Assembly: GCF_009938165.1 (NCBI RefSeq)
Contig: NZ_AP019649.1
Span: 930,001-994,000 of the forward strand
DNA from: Vibrio taketomensis
GTDB lineage: Bacteria > Pseudomonadota > Gammaproteobacteria > Enterobacterales > Vibrionaceae
Length of the DNA: 64,000 nucleotides
Direction: 5' to 3'
Shown: piece after piece, positions 1 to 10,185 of the stretch
Numbering within the stretch: position 1 is the first letter of the stretch
Layout of the letters: each line of letters opens with the position of its first letter
Notes under the pieces: generated by a model
Told to the model about the DNA's origin: nothing
The model's input: the letters and a program-made list of their open reading frames with translations, nothing else
The model's database searches: none
Position numbers and translations under genes: made by a program

Positions 1-482
1 AACATCAGTTAAGCCACCGTATTCAGCCGCAATATAGTCGTCAGAAAACTCAGTTTTTGTACCAAAGTTAGAGTATGCATTCACACCTACCGCAAATTTT
101 TCATTTAGAGGGACGATTAGGTGGATATTTGGCGCGATTGAGGTTGAACCTACATCATCAGTATCAGGAACGTCTTTAACTGTGGTACCACCACCAAATG
201 CTGGTGCAAATTGGTTTGTATAAGTTGCATCTTTACTTCAATCATTGAAGTGATGCTTTCAAAACCGATTGAAAATTCAGTTTTGTCAAATAGCGCCATT
301 GCTGCTGGGTTACGAGCCATTACCGATGCGTTATCAGCAATTACTGCGTCACCGGCGAATGCACGGCCAATACCTGTAGCAGATTGTGCGTTAAGCTGGA
401 AACCAGCTGCGAGAGCTTGTTGTGATGCAAGTGCAACGGTTGCTGCAACGAGTGTTTTTTTAAACAGACGCGTTTTATTCAT
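1..482 (-). pseudogene. fadL: FadL-family long-chain fatty acid outer membrane transporter, N-terminal part, frameshifted and cut by the window edge
   Basis: This is the N-terminal part of an outer-membrane beta-barrel that takes up long-chain fatty acids. The first residues form a signal peptide (MNKTRLFKKTLVAATVALA, cleavage after AQQALA-like ALA), and mature residues GFQLNAQSATGIGRAFAGDA are the typical FadL plug start; the NPAAMALFDK segment is also family-typical. Near 232-234 one T of the plus strand appears to be missing. Beyond it the next frame continues as DATYTNQFAPAFGGG, then IAPNIHLIVPLNEKFAVGV to the window edge, which is clearly FadL. Reading gtaaaagat in place of gtaaagat restores one frame. 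It faces the ECF/anti-sigma pair and lies near fadIJ, which fits fatty-acid use. Family identity is sure; whether the frameshift is real is doubtful. Confidence 0.85.
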
Positions 483-573
483 TGTGCTTTTTCCTTTTTT
501 AGTCGCCTCTTGTGGGCGCTGTTTTTGAGCTTTTGCTCATTTGGGGCTGATACTAGACGGAAGTATAGAAGAT

Positions 574-588
574 AGAAATCCGACCATT
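574..588 (-). promoter_or_regulatory. Possible FadR operator upstream of fadL
   Basis: On the minus strand the sequence AATGGTCGGATTTCT resembles the FadR consensus (CTGGTCNGACC core), matching about 8 of the 10 core bases. It lies about 95 bases before the fadL start. FadR control of fadL is known in enterics and Vibrio. The match is weaker than the one before fadI, so this is a suggestion only. Confidence 0.35.
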
Positions 589-684
589 GTCTAATTTGAT
601 GATAAAATTATGGAAATGACGGTTATCATGCAGGAATGTGCTGAAAAGCCCTCTTTCTAGAGTTTGTACTCTAAATTTTAGGCA

Positions 685-717
685 AAAAAAGAGCCCCTAG
701 TGATTACTGGAGCTCAT
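685..717 (-). terminator. Rho-independent terminator after the DUF3379 gene
   Basis: On the minus strand an imperfect stem (GAGCTCC ... GGGGCTC) is followed by seven T. It lies just past the stop of the DUF3379 gene and ends the sigma/DUF3379 transcript. Confidence 0.7.
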
Positions 718-721
718 TCAG

Positions 722-1456
722 TTAGATAGCAACTGGTTGGATAAGTTGTTTTATGGAATTGGCAATGCCGGTTACATTTTCATCTTTATCGCCAACAATG
801 ATCATACTGGCTCCGCCACCAACGGGTTCCACCACACCCGACATTCCTTGGCCATAGAAATCTTCGACCTTGGTCGAGGGAATGTTGGTCATGAATAGGG
901 TGACTTTGCCTTTTTCACCTTCAAAAACCATGTGTAGTGCGTTGCTTTCACCAAAGCCGCAATGATTTAAGTAGTAAACATGGTAAGGAAAAGCTTTATC
1001 CAACTCGTGAGTAAAAGGCACCATTTTGGCATTAATCTGCGCCGTGCTGACTTTTTCATCTAAATCACGAATAAACGGCTTTTCTGCAATCACATGTTCC
1101 ATCGCGATATCAGCTAAACTCGCTTGGGCTGGTGCGACCACAATATTGCCCCAATTGATTTGTCCAACCAATATCCCAACCACAAACGCAACGGAAGCGG
1201 CCATAGCCATGCTGCGTCTAACAAAGTTTGGGCGAATCACTTTTGCCTGATGCTGAGAGCTCTGGTTAAACAGAATGCGATCGGCAAGGTCATCGGGTAC
1301 TTCGACGTTCATCGCTTTAGCGATGCGACTATCGAGATCGGCAATATCTTCAGCGAACTTTGCGTTGTTTTCATTGGTACGCATCGCATCGAGAATGTCG
1401 CTGTCCCTCTGTTTAGGGTCGGACATAATACGACGACGGAATTCTAACTCATCCAT
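722..1456 (-). CDS. DUF3379 family membrane protein, probable anti-sigma factor
   Basis: This 244-residue protein has a cytoplasmic N-terminal region (about 1-80, rich in charged residues), one membrane segment around residues 82-103 (AMAASVAFVVGILVG), and a periplasmic C-terminal domain. It starts within the end of the ECF sigma gene: the ATG at 1456 overlaps the sigma stop by 8 bases, so translation is probably coupled. A single-pass protein encoded directly after an ECF sigma factor is the usual arrangement of an anti-sigma factor, and I infer that role from position and topology. The sequence matches the Vibrio DUF3379 family as I recall it. The signal it senses is unknown; the neighbouring fadL suggests an envelope or lipid cue. 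Confidence 0.75.
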   Translation of the reverse strand: MDELEFRRRIMSDPKQRDSDILDAMRTNENNAKFAEDIADLDSRIAKAMNVEVPDDLADRILFNQSSQHQAKVIRPNFVRRSMAMAASVAFVVGILVGQINWGNIVVAPAQASLADIAMEHVIAEKPFIRDLDEKVSTAQINAKMVPFTHELDKAFPYHVYYLNHCGFGESNALHMVFEGEKGKVTLFMTNIPSTKVEDFYGQGMSGVVEPVGGGASMIIVGDKDENVTGIANSIKQLIQPVAI

Positions 1457-2015
1457 TGTGCGCTCCTCTGTGTTTGTTCTCTTCGTGTTCTAGCATCTCT
1501 TTAAGTTGGTTTCTGGCTCTAAATAGCCGAGTCATCACCGTATTTTTATTCAGTTCGAGTATTTCGCCGATTTCATCACCGCTAAAGCCTCCCACGACTT
1601 GCAGGAATAAAGGCTCTCTGTATTCCACTTCAAGTCGCATGATCTGCGTATGAATCCATTCACTTTGGTGATGGGCATCATCGCTGACTTTGGCTTCGTT
1701 GCTGTGATCGTCAATATCAACCAAATCAAATTGTTTACGTTCAAAGCGACGTGCATTTTCTCGGCGTAAAATAGTGATCAGCCAAGATTTTGCCGCTTTC
1801 TCATCTTGTAAGCTATCGAGCGATTTCCACGCTCTGAGGCAGGTTTCCTGCACTAAGTCTTCGGCGATAGTCGGATCTTTACACAACCAGTAGGCATAAC
1901 GATAAAGGTCACGATGGTACGCTCTGACTAAAGCTTCATATTTTCTTTGTCTGTCCATATCTGATTCGACCGGACGTTGCGACTTTTTCTTTCCAAAAAT
2001 ATTTAAGATGGCCAC
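1449..2015 (-). CDS. ECF-type RNA polymerase sigma factor
   Basis: This 188-residue sigma-70 family protein of the extracytoplasmic function type directs RNA polymerase to a small set of promoters. Region 2 is seen at about residues 27-95 (LVRAYHRDLYRYAYWLCKD, AEDLVQETCLRAWKSL) and region 4 at about 125-180 (YREPLFLQVVGGFSGDEIG, NKNTVMTRLFRARNQLKEML). The start is a GTG at 2015, chosen because GGGAGG stands 6 bases before it. It overlaps the DUF3379 gene, its likely anti-sigma factor. It is not RpoE, whose gene is normally followed by rseA. Its target promoters are unknown. Confidence 0.85.
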   Translation of the reverse strand: MAILNIFGKKKSQRPVESDMDRQRKYEALVRAYHRDLYRYAYWLCKDPTIAEDLVQETCLRAWKSLDSLQDEKAAKSWLITILRRENARRFERKQFDLVDIDDHSNEAKVSDDAHHQSEWIHTQIMRLEVEYREPLFLQVVGGFSGDEIGEILELNKNTVMTRLFRARNQLKEMLEHEENKHRGAHNG

Positions 2016-2120
2016 GCATAGCCTCCCTAATTGATTCTTTTTATACCTACATAATGCGATTTAGCAGGCTCTAACTAATCCAGTTGCATAATAAAGTAAT
2101 GCACTCAGACTGGGTGTGGT

Positions 2121-2173
2121 TGCCGTTCGTTTGCGGTTTGATGTTGTTGAGCTAAAGCCGCAAACTAACGGCA
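2121..2173. repeat. 16-base inverted repeat with a 21-base spacer
   Basis: TGCCGTTCGTTTGCGG at 2121-2136 is mirrored by CCGCAAACTAACGGCA at 2158-2173, with 15 of 16 positions pairing. No T-run follows on either strand, so it is not a classical terminator. It lies about 105 bases upstream of the ECF sigma start. It may be a regulator site or an RNA hairpin in the sigma leader region. Confidence 0.6.
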
Positions 2174-2301
2174 AAATGCACGAAATCCGCGACGAACTTG
2201 GGCTTTTGAGGCGATAAAAGCGAATACTCGGTCAATCTGGTTAGAAATCGAAAGAAAAATTGATCTACTTCAAAAACCGTCACAATTGAGCGGTTATAGT
2301 A

Positions 2302-2465
2302 CATCTTGTCATCTAGTTAGTGTTCGCACTAACAGTTGAGCAAGATGACACTTCCTTTTGAAGGCTGACTTTACTTTCTCCTAATCAGGAAACTGATTAA
2401 TTTCAATTGGCGTAAGTTAATTGCTTTACATATTCCGACCACACAGTTTTGTGTGGTTTTTTTTT
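2302..2465 (+). ncRNA. Candidate small RNA between the ECF sigma gene and fadI
   Basis: No open reading frame fills this gap, but the plus strand has the shape of a trans-acting small RNA. A strong 5' hairpin at 2302-2347 pairs CATCTTG with CAAGATG and GTTAGTG with CACTAAC around a TTCG tetraloop. A less structured middle follows, with a smaller hairpin (AATCAG gaaa CTGATT) at about 2382-2397. At 2438-2465 ACCACACA/TGTGTGGT with a long T-run forms a textbook terminator. A TATAGT-like -10 stands at 2295-2300, though no convincing -35 is seen, so the exact 5' end is uncertain. I do not recognise it as Qrr, Spot 42 or RyhB. It could instead be a long fadI leader with an internal terminator, but fadI has its own promoter at 2645-2673. 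Confidence 0.5.
2438..2465 (+). terminator. Rho-independent terminator of the candidate small RNA
   Basis: An 8-base-pair stem (ACCACACA with TGTGTGGT) is followed by about nine T. It is well upstream of the fadI promoter and does not follow any protein gene, which supports a separate short transcript. Confidence 0.8.
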
Positions 2466-2644
2466 GCCTCAATTTCTCTCAATTACCCTCATTTGTCATT
2501 TTATTCATACTTCAACGCTATCTTTACAGCTTTGCTACTTAGTTAACAGTGCAATCACCATTACCAACTATAGTTAAAACCAGCTTATCCTTCATCGTCT
2601 TAACAGCTTTTACGTATGTTAAATCACGTTTATTTAAACAGATG

Positions 2645-2692
2645 TTTGAATGGTTTAACAAACTAGTTACAATAATTCTGGTCAGACCTCTT
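2645..2692 (+). promoter_or_regulatory. fadIJ promoter with overlapping FadR operator
   Basis: A -10 TACAAT (2668-2673) has a weak -35 (TTGAAT, 2646-2651) 16 bases upstream. Directly downstream, TTCTGGTCAGACCTCTT at 2676-2692 closely matches the FadR consensus (CTGGTCNGACC core is exact for ten bases). Its place over the expected start of transcription fits repression. Long-chain acyl-CoA would lift FadR and switch on beta-oxidation. The ribosome site GGAG (2701-2704) follows. Confidence 0.75.
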
Positions 2693-2709
2693 AAAATAAA
2701 GGAGAAACA

Positions 2710-4017
2710 ATGAGCAAGCAGGATGTGATGACTCGCTCTGGTGAGCGGGTTGCTATTGTTGCCGGGTTACGTACACCGTTTGCACGTCAATCGACCGAGT
2801 TTGGGCAAGTGCCTGCTGTTGATTTGGGCAAAATGGTGGTGAGTGAAATGATGACTCGCAGTGACCTTGACCCAAAAATCATTGATCAAGTGGTGTTTGG
2901 CCAAGTGGTACAAATGCCAGAGGCTCCCAATATTGCCCGTGAGATTGTGCTCGGTACGGGGATGAACATCCATACTGATGCCTACAGTGTGACGCGTGCT
3001 TGCGCGACCAGTTTTCAAGCCGCTGTGAATGTGGCGGAGAGTATTATGGCTGGTACTATTGATGTGGGGATTGCCGGCGGTGCGGATTCATCGTCAGTAT
3101 TGCCTATTGGTGTCTCGAAAAAGATGGCGGCCAATTTACTCGCGCTAAGTAAAACCAAAACCATGGCGCAAAAGCTCAAAATCTTGAAAGGTTTCTCGCT
3201 TAAAGATTTGATGCCTGTCCCTCCTGCGGTTGCAGAATACTCTACCGGTCTGTCAATGGGGCAGACAGCGGAACAGATGGCGAAAAGTCATGGCATTACG
3301 CGCTTAGAGCAAGATGCTCTTGCTCATCGCTCACATACGTTGGCTTCGCAAGCTTGGAAAGAGGGGAAAATCTCCGGCGAAGTGATGACGGCGTTCCCAG
3401 AACCTTACAAAACGTGGTTAGCGGAAGATAACAATATTCGTCATGACTCATCATTAGAAAGCTACGCTAAGCTACGTCCGGCGTTTGATCGCCAATACGG
3501 TAGCGTAACAGCTGCCAATAGTACGCCATTAACCGATGGTGCGGCCGCAGTGATGTTGATGCGAGAAGGCCGAGCTAAAGAACTGGGTCTGGAGATCATG
3601 GGATACATTCGGTCTTATGCTTTTTCTGCCATTGGTGTGCACGAAGATATGTTGATGGGGCCGTCTTACGCAACGCCATTAGCACTCGATAGAGCAGGGA
3701 TCACGCTTAATGATTTAACTCTAATTGATATGCATGAGGCTTTTGCTGCTCAAGCATTGTCGAATGTAAAAATGTTCGCTAGCGATAAGTTTGCGCAAGA
3801 AAAACTTGGGCGAAGCAAAGCGATTGGCGAAATTGATATGGATAAATTTAACGTGTTGGGTGGCTCTATCGCATACGGCCATCCATTTGCCGCAACCGGC
3901 GCGCGTATGATGACGCAAACATTACGTGAATTAAAACGCCGTGGTGGTGGCTTGGCACTGAACACCGCTTGTGCTGCTGGTGGTTTAGGTGCGGCAATGA
4001 TTTTGGAGGTTGAATAA
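2710..4017 (+). CDS. fadI: Acetyl-CoA C-acyltransferase FadI (3-ketoacyl-CoA thiolase)
   Basis: FadI performs the last step of beta-oxidation, splitting 3-ketoacyl-CoA with CoA into acetyl-CoA and a shortened acyl-CoA. The 435-residue length is that of the FadI type, longer than FadA (about 390). The acylated cysteine is in [10 protein letters not shown] near residue 99, the catalytic histidine in [11 protein letters not shown] near residue 394, and the second cysteine in [10 protein letters not shown] near the C-terminus. The stop codon overlaps the fadJ start by one base (TAATG), so the two are a coupled operon encoding the alpha2-beta2 trifunctional complex. It sits behind a FadR-like operator. 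Confidence 0.95.
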   Translation: MSKQDVMTRSGERVAIVAGLRTPFARQSTEFGQVPAVDLGKMVVSEMMTRSDLDPKIIDQVVFGQVVQMPEAPNIAREIVLGTGMNIHTDAYSVTRACATSFQAAVNVAESIMAGTIDVGIAGGADSSSVLPIGVSKKMAANLLALSKTKTMAQKLKILKGFSLKDLMPVPPAVAEYSTGLSMGQTAEQMAKSHGITRLEQDALAHRSHTLASQAWKEGKISGEVMTAFPEPYKTWLAEDNNIRHDSSLESYAKLRPAFDRQYGSVTAANSTPLTDGAAAVMLMREGRAKELGLEIMGYIRSYAFSAIGVHEDMLMGPSYATPLALDRAGITLNDLTLIDMHEAFAAQALSNVKMFASDKFAQEKLGRSKAIGEIDMDKFNVLGGSIAYGHPFAATGARMMTQTLRELKRRGGGLALNTACAAGGLGAAMILEVE

Positions 4018-6131
4018 TGAAGGATCAAAAAGCGTTCAATCTAAGTGTCGATGAGCAAAACATTGCTTGGCTTTGTGTCGACGTACCCAATGAAAAAATG
4101 AATACGCTGCAAGCAGCATTTGCTGAAGATATGGAGCAAGTGTTCGCTGAAATTAGTCAGCAAAAAGATCAAATTAAAGGTCTAATTCTTCACTCGGGTA
4201 AGCCCGATAATTTTGTCGCTGGGGCTGATGTGCGTATGTTAGATGCATGTCAATCAGAGCAAGAAGCTCAAGCTCTGGCCGCAAAAGGCCAAGAGATGTT
4301 CCAACAGTTGGCGGATCTGCCGTTTCCGGTTGTTGCGGCCATTCATGGCCCATGCTTGGGTGGCGGTTTAGAGCTCGCTTTGGCGTGTGATTATCGCGTA
4401 TGTACTGATGATGATAAAACGCGCATTGGTTTGCCTGAAGTTCAGTTGGGCTTGTTACCGGGATCTGGTGGCACGCAGCGCTTACCACGCTTGATAGGTT
4501 TGTTACCCTCGTTGGATCTTATTTTGACCGGTAAGCAGCTTCGCGCGAAAAAAGCGAAAAAACTGGGGGTTGTTGATGCTTGTGTGCCTCATACCATCTT
4601 ACTGGACGTTGCGAAGGAATTTGCCAATAAGAGCACAAAAGCGAAACATTCGTCGTCAACGAAAGAGAAATTGTTAGCGCAAACCGGTTTGGGACGTAAG
4701 GTGATCTTTGAACAAGCGGCGAAAAAGACCGAACAAAAAGCGCGTGGCAACTATCCGGCGACGAAAGCGATATTGGATGTGATTCGTTTTGGCTTGGAAA
4801 AAGGGCTGAAGAAAGGGCTTGAATACGAAGCACAACGCTTTGGTGAGTTGGTGATGACACCAGAGTCGAAAGCGTTGCGTTCAATCTTTTTTGCCACGAC
4901 GGAAATGAAAAAAGAACACGGTGGTGATGCTGAACCACTGACGGTTAAGCGTGTGGGTGTACTCGGTGGTGGCTTAATGGGCGCAGGTATCGCTCATGTG
5001 TCAGTCGCTAAAGCCAAATTGCCAGTACGTGTCAAAGATGTGAGTAATGATGGAGTATTAAACGCACTTAAGTACAACTACAAGTTGTTTGATAAGCAGC
5101 GCAAACGCCGGATTTTGAGTAAAGCGCAGCTGCAAGCCAAGATGAACCAAATCTCGGGTGGTGTGGATTTCACGACGTTTAATCAACTTGATGTGGTGAT
5201 TGAAGCAGTATTTGAAGATCTCTCACTTAAGCAGCAAATGGTGGCGGATATTGAGCAAAATGCCAAACTGGAAACCATCTTTGCAACCAATACCTCCTCT
5301 TTGCCAATCTCACAGATTGCAGAAAAAGCACAGCGTCCTGAAAATGTGGTTGGCTTACATTACTTCAGCCCAGTAGAGAAAATGCCGCTTGTTGAGGTGA
5401 TTCCTCATGATGGAACGTCGGAGCAAACGGTATCTACCGTGGTAGAGCTGGCGCGTAAGCAAGGTAAAACCCCAATTGTTGTGAAAGATCAGGCTGGTTT
5501 TTACGTTAATCGCATTCTTGCGCCATATATGAATGAGGCAGCGAATGTGTTGCTCACTGGTGAGCCAATAGAGCAATTGGATAACGCCCTATTGAATGCG
5601 GGTTTCCCTGTTGGTCCAATCACACTGCTCGATGAAGTGGGTGTCGATATCGGCGCGAAGATCATGCCAATCTTAGTGAAAGAGTTGGGGGATCGCTTCC
5701 AAGGGCCGGATGTGTTTGACACCTTGCTCAATGATGGGCGCAAAGGTCGTAAGAGCGGTAAAGGGTTTTACACTTACAAAGGCAAAGATAAGCAAGTCGA
5801 TAAGAGTGTTTATTCATTGTTGAATCTGAAGCCAGAAGCAAAACTCGCTGAAGCGGAAATTGCGATGCGCTGTATTTTGCCAATGCTTAACGAGGCCGTT
5901 CGTTGTTTAGATGAAGGCATTATTCGCTCGCCACGCGACGGTGACATCGGGGCGATCTTTGGCATTGGCTTCCCGCCATTCCTAGGTGGTCCATTCCGCT
6001 ATATGGATCAGATTGGGATTCCAAAGCTTGTCGAGATGATGAATCAGCATGCGTCTAAGTATGGTGAACGCTTTGCACCCTGTGATGGTTTACTGACACG
6101 AGCAAGTGTGGGGGAGTCATTTTATCGTTAA
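4017..6131 (+). CDS. fadJ: Fatty acid oxidation complex subunit alpha FadJ
   Basis: FadJ is the bifunctional subunit of the beta-oxidation complex: enoyl-CoA hydratase/isomerase in the N-terminal half and NAD-dependent 3-hydroxyacyl-CoA dehydrogenase in the C-terminal half. The hydratase part (about 1-190) shows the oxyanion segment [18 protein letters not shown] and the [19 protein letters not shown] loop. The NAD site [15 protein letters not shown] begins near residue 313, and the dehydrogenase signature [19 protein letters not shown] follows near 445. The length of 704 residues fits FadJ. It is translationally coupled to fadI, and a strong terminator follows. Confidence 0.95.
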   Translation: MKDQKAFNLSVDEQNIAWLCVDVPNEKMNTLQAAFAEDMEQVFAEISQQKDQIKGLILHSGKPDNFVAGADVRMLDACQSEQEAQALAAKGQEMFQQLADLPFPVVAAIHGPCLGGGLELALACDYRVCTDDDKTRIGLPEVQLGLLPGSGGTQRLPRLIGLLPSLDLILTGKQLRAKKAKKLGVVDACVPHTILLDVAKEFANKSTKAKHSSSTKEKLLAQTGLGRKVIFEQAAKKTEQKARGNYPATKAILDVIRFGLEKGLKKGLEYEAQRFGELVMTPESKALRSIFFATTEMKKEHGGDAEPLTVKRVGVLGGGLMGAGIAHVSVAKAKLPVRVKDVSNDGVLNALKYNYKLFDKQRKRRILSKAQLQAKMNQISGGVDFTTFNQLDVVIEAVFEDLSLKQQMVADIEQNAKLETIFATNTSSLPISQIAEKAQRPENVVGLHYFSPVEKMPLVEVIPHDGTSEQTVSTVVELARKQGKTPIVVKDQAGFYVNRILAPYMNEAANVLLTGEPIEQLDNALLNAGFPVGPITLLDEVGVDIGAKIMPILVKELGDRFQGPDVFDTLLNDGRKGRKSGKGFYTYKGKDKQVDKSVYSLLNLKPEAKLAEAEIAMRCILPMLNEAVRCLDEGIIRSPRDGDIGAIFGIGFPPFLGGPFRYMDQIGIPKLVEMMNQHASKYGERFAPCDGLLTRASVGESFYR

Positions 6132-6163
6132 GCTATCGATAAATATCGATATTTAATCTAATC

Positions 6164-6188
6164 AAAGGCGGGTTTCCCGCCTTTTTTG
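6164..6188 (+). terminator. Rho-independent terminator of fadIJ
   Basis: AAAGGCGGG and CCCGCCTTT pair around a TTT loop and run into six T. Confidence 0.9.
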
Positions 6189-6241
6189 TTTCGTTATGCA
6201 GGAAATTATTGGAATTTCGCTGTGGGCAAATGTCATAAAAA

Positions 6242-6338
6242 GTTCAAATCGTAATCAAAACAATATGCGGTCAAGCGTTTTATTGTTACACAGAATAAAA
6301 GGATGCCAGACTTCTCACTATTGAGAATACGTTCAGAT
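6242..6338 (+). promoter_or_regulatory. Possible TorR boxes upstream of torCA
   Basis: The E. coli TorR box is CTGTTCATAT. Two copies of GTTCANAT lie in this leader: GTTCAAAT at 6242-6249 and GTTCAGAT at 6331-6338, each matching 7 of 10 consensus positions when extended. A TorR gene is present in this window at 62.1 kb. The assignment rests on these short matches only. Confidence 0.4.
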
Positions 6339-6433
6339 CTAGCTCATAAAAAGTGAGTTTTCTCGATTTTTTCTACTACCAAAGGAGTAGATTGCGACAA
6401 AGCATTACATTTTGTAAGGGTATATTTGAACTT

Positions 6434-7528
6434 ATGTCATTAAAGAAGCGTTATGTCGCCCTCCTAGTCACAGCTGGTGTGTTTATCGGTTGGTTAACAC
6501 TGGGTGGTTCTGCGGCAGTTATGCATTACACATCAAGCACTGAATTTTGTTTATCTTGTCACTCTATGCAGTTGCCTTATGAGGAATACCAAGGCTCTGT
6601 CCACTTTTCCAACTCACGTGGCATTCGCGCAGAATGTGCCGACTGTCATATCCCTTCTGATCCGGTTGATTATTTGGTCACGAAAGTCCGTGCGACGAAA
6701 GATATCTACCACGAGTTTTTCACGGGCAAAATCGATGATGAAGAGAAGTATGAGCAGCATCGTTTAGCAATGGCTGAAACCGTTTGGGCTCAAATGAGAG
6801 AAAACGATTCTGCGACTTGTCGTTCATGTCACTCTTATGACGCGATGGATACCTACGCTCAAAATGAAGAGTCAGTGAAGATGCACCAATATGGCATCGA
6901 AAACAATCAAACCTGTATCGACTGTCATAAAGGCATGGCGCACTTTGCTCCTGAGCCTGAAATGGACAGTGAAGCGTTTGATAACTTGATGGCGCAAACT
7001 GCGACAACGGATGCTGCGGCGAAAGTTGTTTACCCAATTCAAAATATCGAAATGGGTGACCTAGGTACGATCAACCCTACCGTTGCACTTGACGTGCTAG
7101 CTACAGAAGGGACTAAGCGCCAAGTGAAATTGGCTGGTTACCAGATGAAAGGTGCCGAGCAGGTGATGTACATGGGCGAGGGTCAGCGTGCGATTATCGC
7201 CAGCTTAACTGAGCAAGGTCAAGCCGCAGTCGAACACGGTGAATACCAAGCCGACGAATACGGTAACGAGTGGCGCACGGCGTCATTGATAGCCGAAATT
7301 GATAGTCCAGTTCTTGCTTCACAAGAGCCAATTTGGACCTATGCCGAAGAGCTAGACAATGTTTACTGCGCAACCTGTCATGCCAAGATCCCTGCGAATC
7401 ACTTTACCGTGAATGCATGGGGACCAGTGGCAAAAGGTATGGGTGACCGCACGGACATCTCTTCAAGTGATTTAGAAATACTGACTAAATTCTTCCAGAA
7501 CCACGCAAAAGATGTGGCTGGTCACTAA
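6434..7528 (+). CDS. torC: TorC-type pentaheme c-type cytochrome (NapC/NirT family)
   Basis: This membrane-anchored cytochrome takes electrons from menaquinol and passes them to the periplasmic TMAO reductase encoded next to it. From the ATG at 6434 it has 364 residues: a short basic start (MSLKKRYV), one membrane anchor, four CXXCH heme sites in the NapC-like domain (CLSCH, CADCH, CRSCH, CIDCH), and a fifth (CATCH) near the C-terminus. This 4+1 layout is that of TorC, and the length is close to E. coli TorC (390). An in-frame GTG at 6353 would add 27 residues, but it lacks a ribosome site, and the added segment does not look like a TorC start. The stop is 17 bases before the torA start. Confidence 0.9.
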   Translation: MSLKKRYVALLVTAGVFIGWLTLGGSAAVMHYTSSTEFCLSCHSMQLPYEEYQGSVHFSNSRGIRAECADCHIPSDPVDYLVTKVRATKDIYHEFFTGKIDDEEKYEQHRLAMAETVWAQMRENDSATCRSCHSYDAMDTYAQNEESVKMHQYGIENNQTCIDCHKGMAHFAPEPEMDSEAFDNLMAQTATTDAAAKVVYPIQNIEMGDLGTINPTVALDVLATEGTKRQVKLAGYQMKGAEQVMYMGEGQRAIIASLTEQGQAAVEHGEYQADEYGNEWRTASLIAEIDSPVLASQEPIWTYAEELDNVYCATCHAKIPANHFTVNAWGPVAKGMGDRTDISSSDLEILTKFFQNHAKDVAGH

Positions 7529-7544
7529 TAACAAGGACAATCCT

Positions 7545-9992
7545 ATGACTGAAATTACACGTCGCAGTTTTTTAAAAGGAACGGGTGCTACCGCTGGTGC
7601 GATGGCCATTACTTCAATTGCCCCAATGTCTGCTATCGCTTCTGATAAGCGTGGCTCTGGTGTGCTAACAGCGGGTCGTATGGGCCCAATGTTATGTGAA
7701 GTAAAAGATGGCAAATTAGTGGAAACTAAAAATGCCCTAGCGCAAACCGTACACAACAGTCTTCAAACTACAGGCCCTGACCAAGTTTATACTAAGGCCC
7801 GTGTTAAATACCCTATGGTACGTAAAGGTTACCTAGCAAATCCTGCCCAGCCACAAGGCGAACGCGGCAGTGATGAGTTTGTGCGTGTTTCTTGGGATGA
7901 GGCGTACAAGCTGATTGATGCACAACATAAACGCATTCGTGAAACCTACGGCGCAGAATCGATTTTTGCTGGTTCATACGGCTGGCGTTCAAGTGGTGTG
8001 TTACACAAAGCGCAAACGCTACTTCAACGTTACATGAGTATGGCGGGTGGTTATTCAGGCCATTTAGGTGATTACTCAACGGGTGCTGCGCAAGTTATCA
8101 TGCCGCACGTAATGGGCTCAATCGAGGTTTACGAGCAGCAAACCACATACCCTGTTGTACTAGAGAACAGCGAAGTCGTGGTACTTTGGGGCCTAAACCC
8201 AATGAACACGCTGAAAATCGCATGGAGTTCTTCTGACTGTGCGGGCCTTGAATTCTTCCACCAACTGAAAAAATCAGGCAAAACCGTTATTGCTATCGAC
8301 CCAATGCGTTCAGAAACGATTGAGTTCTTTGGTGACAATGTTCAGTGGATTGCTCCGCACCCAATGACGGACGTTGCTTTGATGCTCGGTATTGCTCATA
8401 CCCTAGTTAAACAAGGCAAACACGATAAAGAATTCCTAGCGAAATACACCACAGGCTACGATGTGTTTGAATCTTACCTAATGGGTAAAGAAGATGGCGT
8501 AGAGAAATCGGCAGAATGGGCAGCGCCAATCACTGGCGTACCTGCGAAACAGATTGAACTATTGGCTGATATCTTTAGCAAAAACCGCACTATGCTCATG
8601 GCAGGTTGGGGTATTCAGCGTCAACAATATGGTGAACAACGCCACTGGATGCTAGTAACGCTTGCTTCTATGCTAGGTCAAATCGGTTTGCCTGGCGGCG
8701 GTTTTGGTTTGTCTTACCACTATTCAAATGGCGGTAACCCTTCTCGTGATGCGGCTGTACTTCCTGCAATCTCAGCTTCTATCGGTGGTGGTTCGTCAGC
8801 AGGTAATGACTGGGCAGTCTCTGGCTCGGTAAATGCCTTCCCAGTTGCACGTATCGTTGAAGCGCTCGAAAATCCTGGTAAACAGTTCCATCATAATGGT
8901 CATACATTGACCTTCCCTGACATTAAGATGATCTGGTGGGCGGGCGGTGCGAACTTTACTCACCACCAAGACACTAACCGCTTGATCAAAGCGTGGCAAA
9001 AACCAGAGCTGATTGTTATTTCAGAACCATACTGGACAGCAGCGGCGAAACATGCGGATATCGTACTACCGATCACCACATCGTTTGAGCGTAACGACTT
9101 AACTATGACGGGTGACTACAGTAACCAGCACTTAGTGCCGATGAAGAAAGTGGTTGAGCCTCAAGGTGAAGCGCGTAATGACTTTGATGTCTTTGCCGAT
9201 ATGTCAGAGCTGCTAAAACCAGGTGGTAAAGCAGTCTTTACTGAAGATAAAGATGAAATGGGTTGGCTAAAAGGCTTCTATGACGACGCACAAAAAGCGG
9301 GTCGTTCAGCGCGTATTCGCATGCCTAACTTCGGTAAATTCTGGGATGATAACCAGTTAATTGAAATGAAGTTCAACAAGAAAGCAGCCCAGTTTGTTCG
9401 TCATGCTGAGTTCCGTAAAGATCCCGTGATGAACCCGCTCGGTACGCCAAGTGGCAAGATCGAAATCTTCTCTAAGACCATTGAAGGTTACAAGCTAGAA
9501 GATTGTCCTCCGCACCCAACTTGGATGGAGCCAGTGGAGTACAACGGTAATGCGAAAGAGGGCGAGCTTCAGCTGATGACAGCTCACTCTGCAGACCGTC
9601 TGCATAGCCAATTTAACTACGCAAAACTGCGTGAAAACTACGCTATCGCAAACCGTGAGCCGATTTCGATTAATACTGAAGATGCAAAAGCACGAGGTAT
9701 TCAAACGGGTGATTTAGTTCGTGCGTTTAACGATCGTGGTCAAGTGCTGGTGGGTGCATTAGTTACGGATGGCATCAAACAAGGTTCGGTATGTATCCAC
9801 GAAGGTGGTTGGCCGGATCTCGATAAGGAAACTGGCATGTGTAAGAACGGTGGTTGTAACGTTCTTACATTGGATATTCCAACGTCACGTTTGGCGAACG
9901 GCTGTGCCGCTAACTCGTCACTGGTACGTATTGAGAAATACACTGGTGTTGCTCCAGAACTTACGGCGTTTATGCCACCACAAAATGGTTAA
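7545..9992 (+). CDS. torA: Periplasmic trimethylamine-N-oxide reductase TorA
   Basis: TorA reduces TMAO to trimethylamine as an anaerobic terminal electron acceptor, using a bis-MGD molybdenum cofactor. The ATG at 7545 is preferred over an upstream in-frame start because it follows AAGGAC and begins a twin-arginine signal ([19 protein letters not shown]). The 815 residues match TorA (about 820-850). The molybdenum-ligating serine lies in [10 protein letters not shown] near residue 150, and molybdopterin oxidoreductase segments are seen throughout ([29 protein letters not shown]). No torD follows; the chaperone gene is at 61.2 kb. TMAO is abundant in marine animals and is a common Vibrio acceptor. 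Confidence 0.93.
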   Translation: MTEITRRSFLKGTGATAGAMAITSIAPMSAIASDKRGSGVLTAGRMGPMLCEVKDGKLVETKNALAQTVHNSLQTTGPDQVYTKARVKYPMVRKGYLANPAQPQGERGSDEFVRVSWDEAYKLIDAQHKRIRETYGAESIFAGSYGWRSSGVLHKAQTLLQRYMSMAGGYSGHLGDYSTGAAQVIMPHVMGSIEVYEQQTTYPVVLENSEVVVLWGLNPMNTLKIAWSSSDCAGLEFFHQLKKSGKTVIAIDPMRSETIEFFGDNVQWIAPHPMTDVALMLGIAHTLVKQGKHDKEFLAKYTTGYDVFESYLMGKEDGVEKSAEWAAPITGVPAKQIELLADIFSKNRTMLMAGWGIQRQQYGEQRHWMLVTLASMLGQIGLPGGGFGLSYHYSNGGNPSRDAAVLPAISASIGGGSSAGNDWAVSGSVNAFPVARIVEALENPGKQFHHNGHTLTFPDIKMIWWAGGANFTHHQDTNRLIKAWQKPELIVISEPYWTAAAKHADIVLPITTSFERNDLTMTGDYSNQHLVPMKKVVEPQGEARNDFDVFADMSELLKPGGKAVFTEDKDEMGWLKGFYDDAQKAGRSARIRMPNFGKFWDDNQLIEMKFNKKAAQFVRHAEFRKDPVMNPLGTPSGKIEIFSKTIEGYKLEDCPPHPTWMEPVEYNGNAKEGELQLMTAHSADRLHSQFNYAKLRENYAIANREPISINTEDAKARGIQTGDLVRAFNDRGQVLVGALVTDGIKQGSVCIHEGGWPDLDKETGMCKNGGCNVLTLDIPTSRLANGCAANSSLVRIEKYTGVAPELTAFMPPQNG

Positions 9993-10012
9993 TTAAGTTC
10001 TTATATCGATTA

Positions 10013-10039
10013 AGCCAGCAGCAATGCTGGCTTTTTTTT
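10013..10039 (+). terminator. Rho-independent terminator of torCA
   Basis: AGCCAGCA and TGCTGGCT pair around GCAA and are followed by eight T. Confidence 0.9.
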
Positions 10040-10185
10040 CGCTTGTGCCGACCGTATTCAAGGCCGTTTAGTCATGGTGAGCAAAATTTGTGAGTCAGTT
10101 ATCTAATCTTGATCGTGTCAATTGTGAGACGAAAAACGAATCAATATGATGTTCTAGCGTACTAGTTTGATAGGATAGAATTCTG

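Noticed and set aside
4519..4938. 139-codon frame on the minus strand inside fadJ
   Set aside because: It is antisense to a well-conserved gene and has no family features.
6353..6433. In-frame N-terminal extension of torC from GTG 6353
   Set aside because: No ribosome site, and the added residues are unlike TorC starts.
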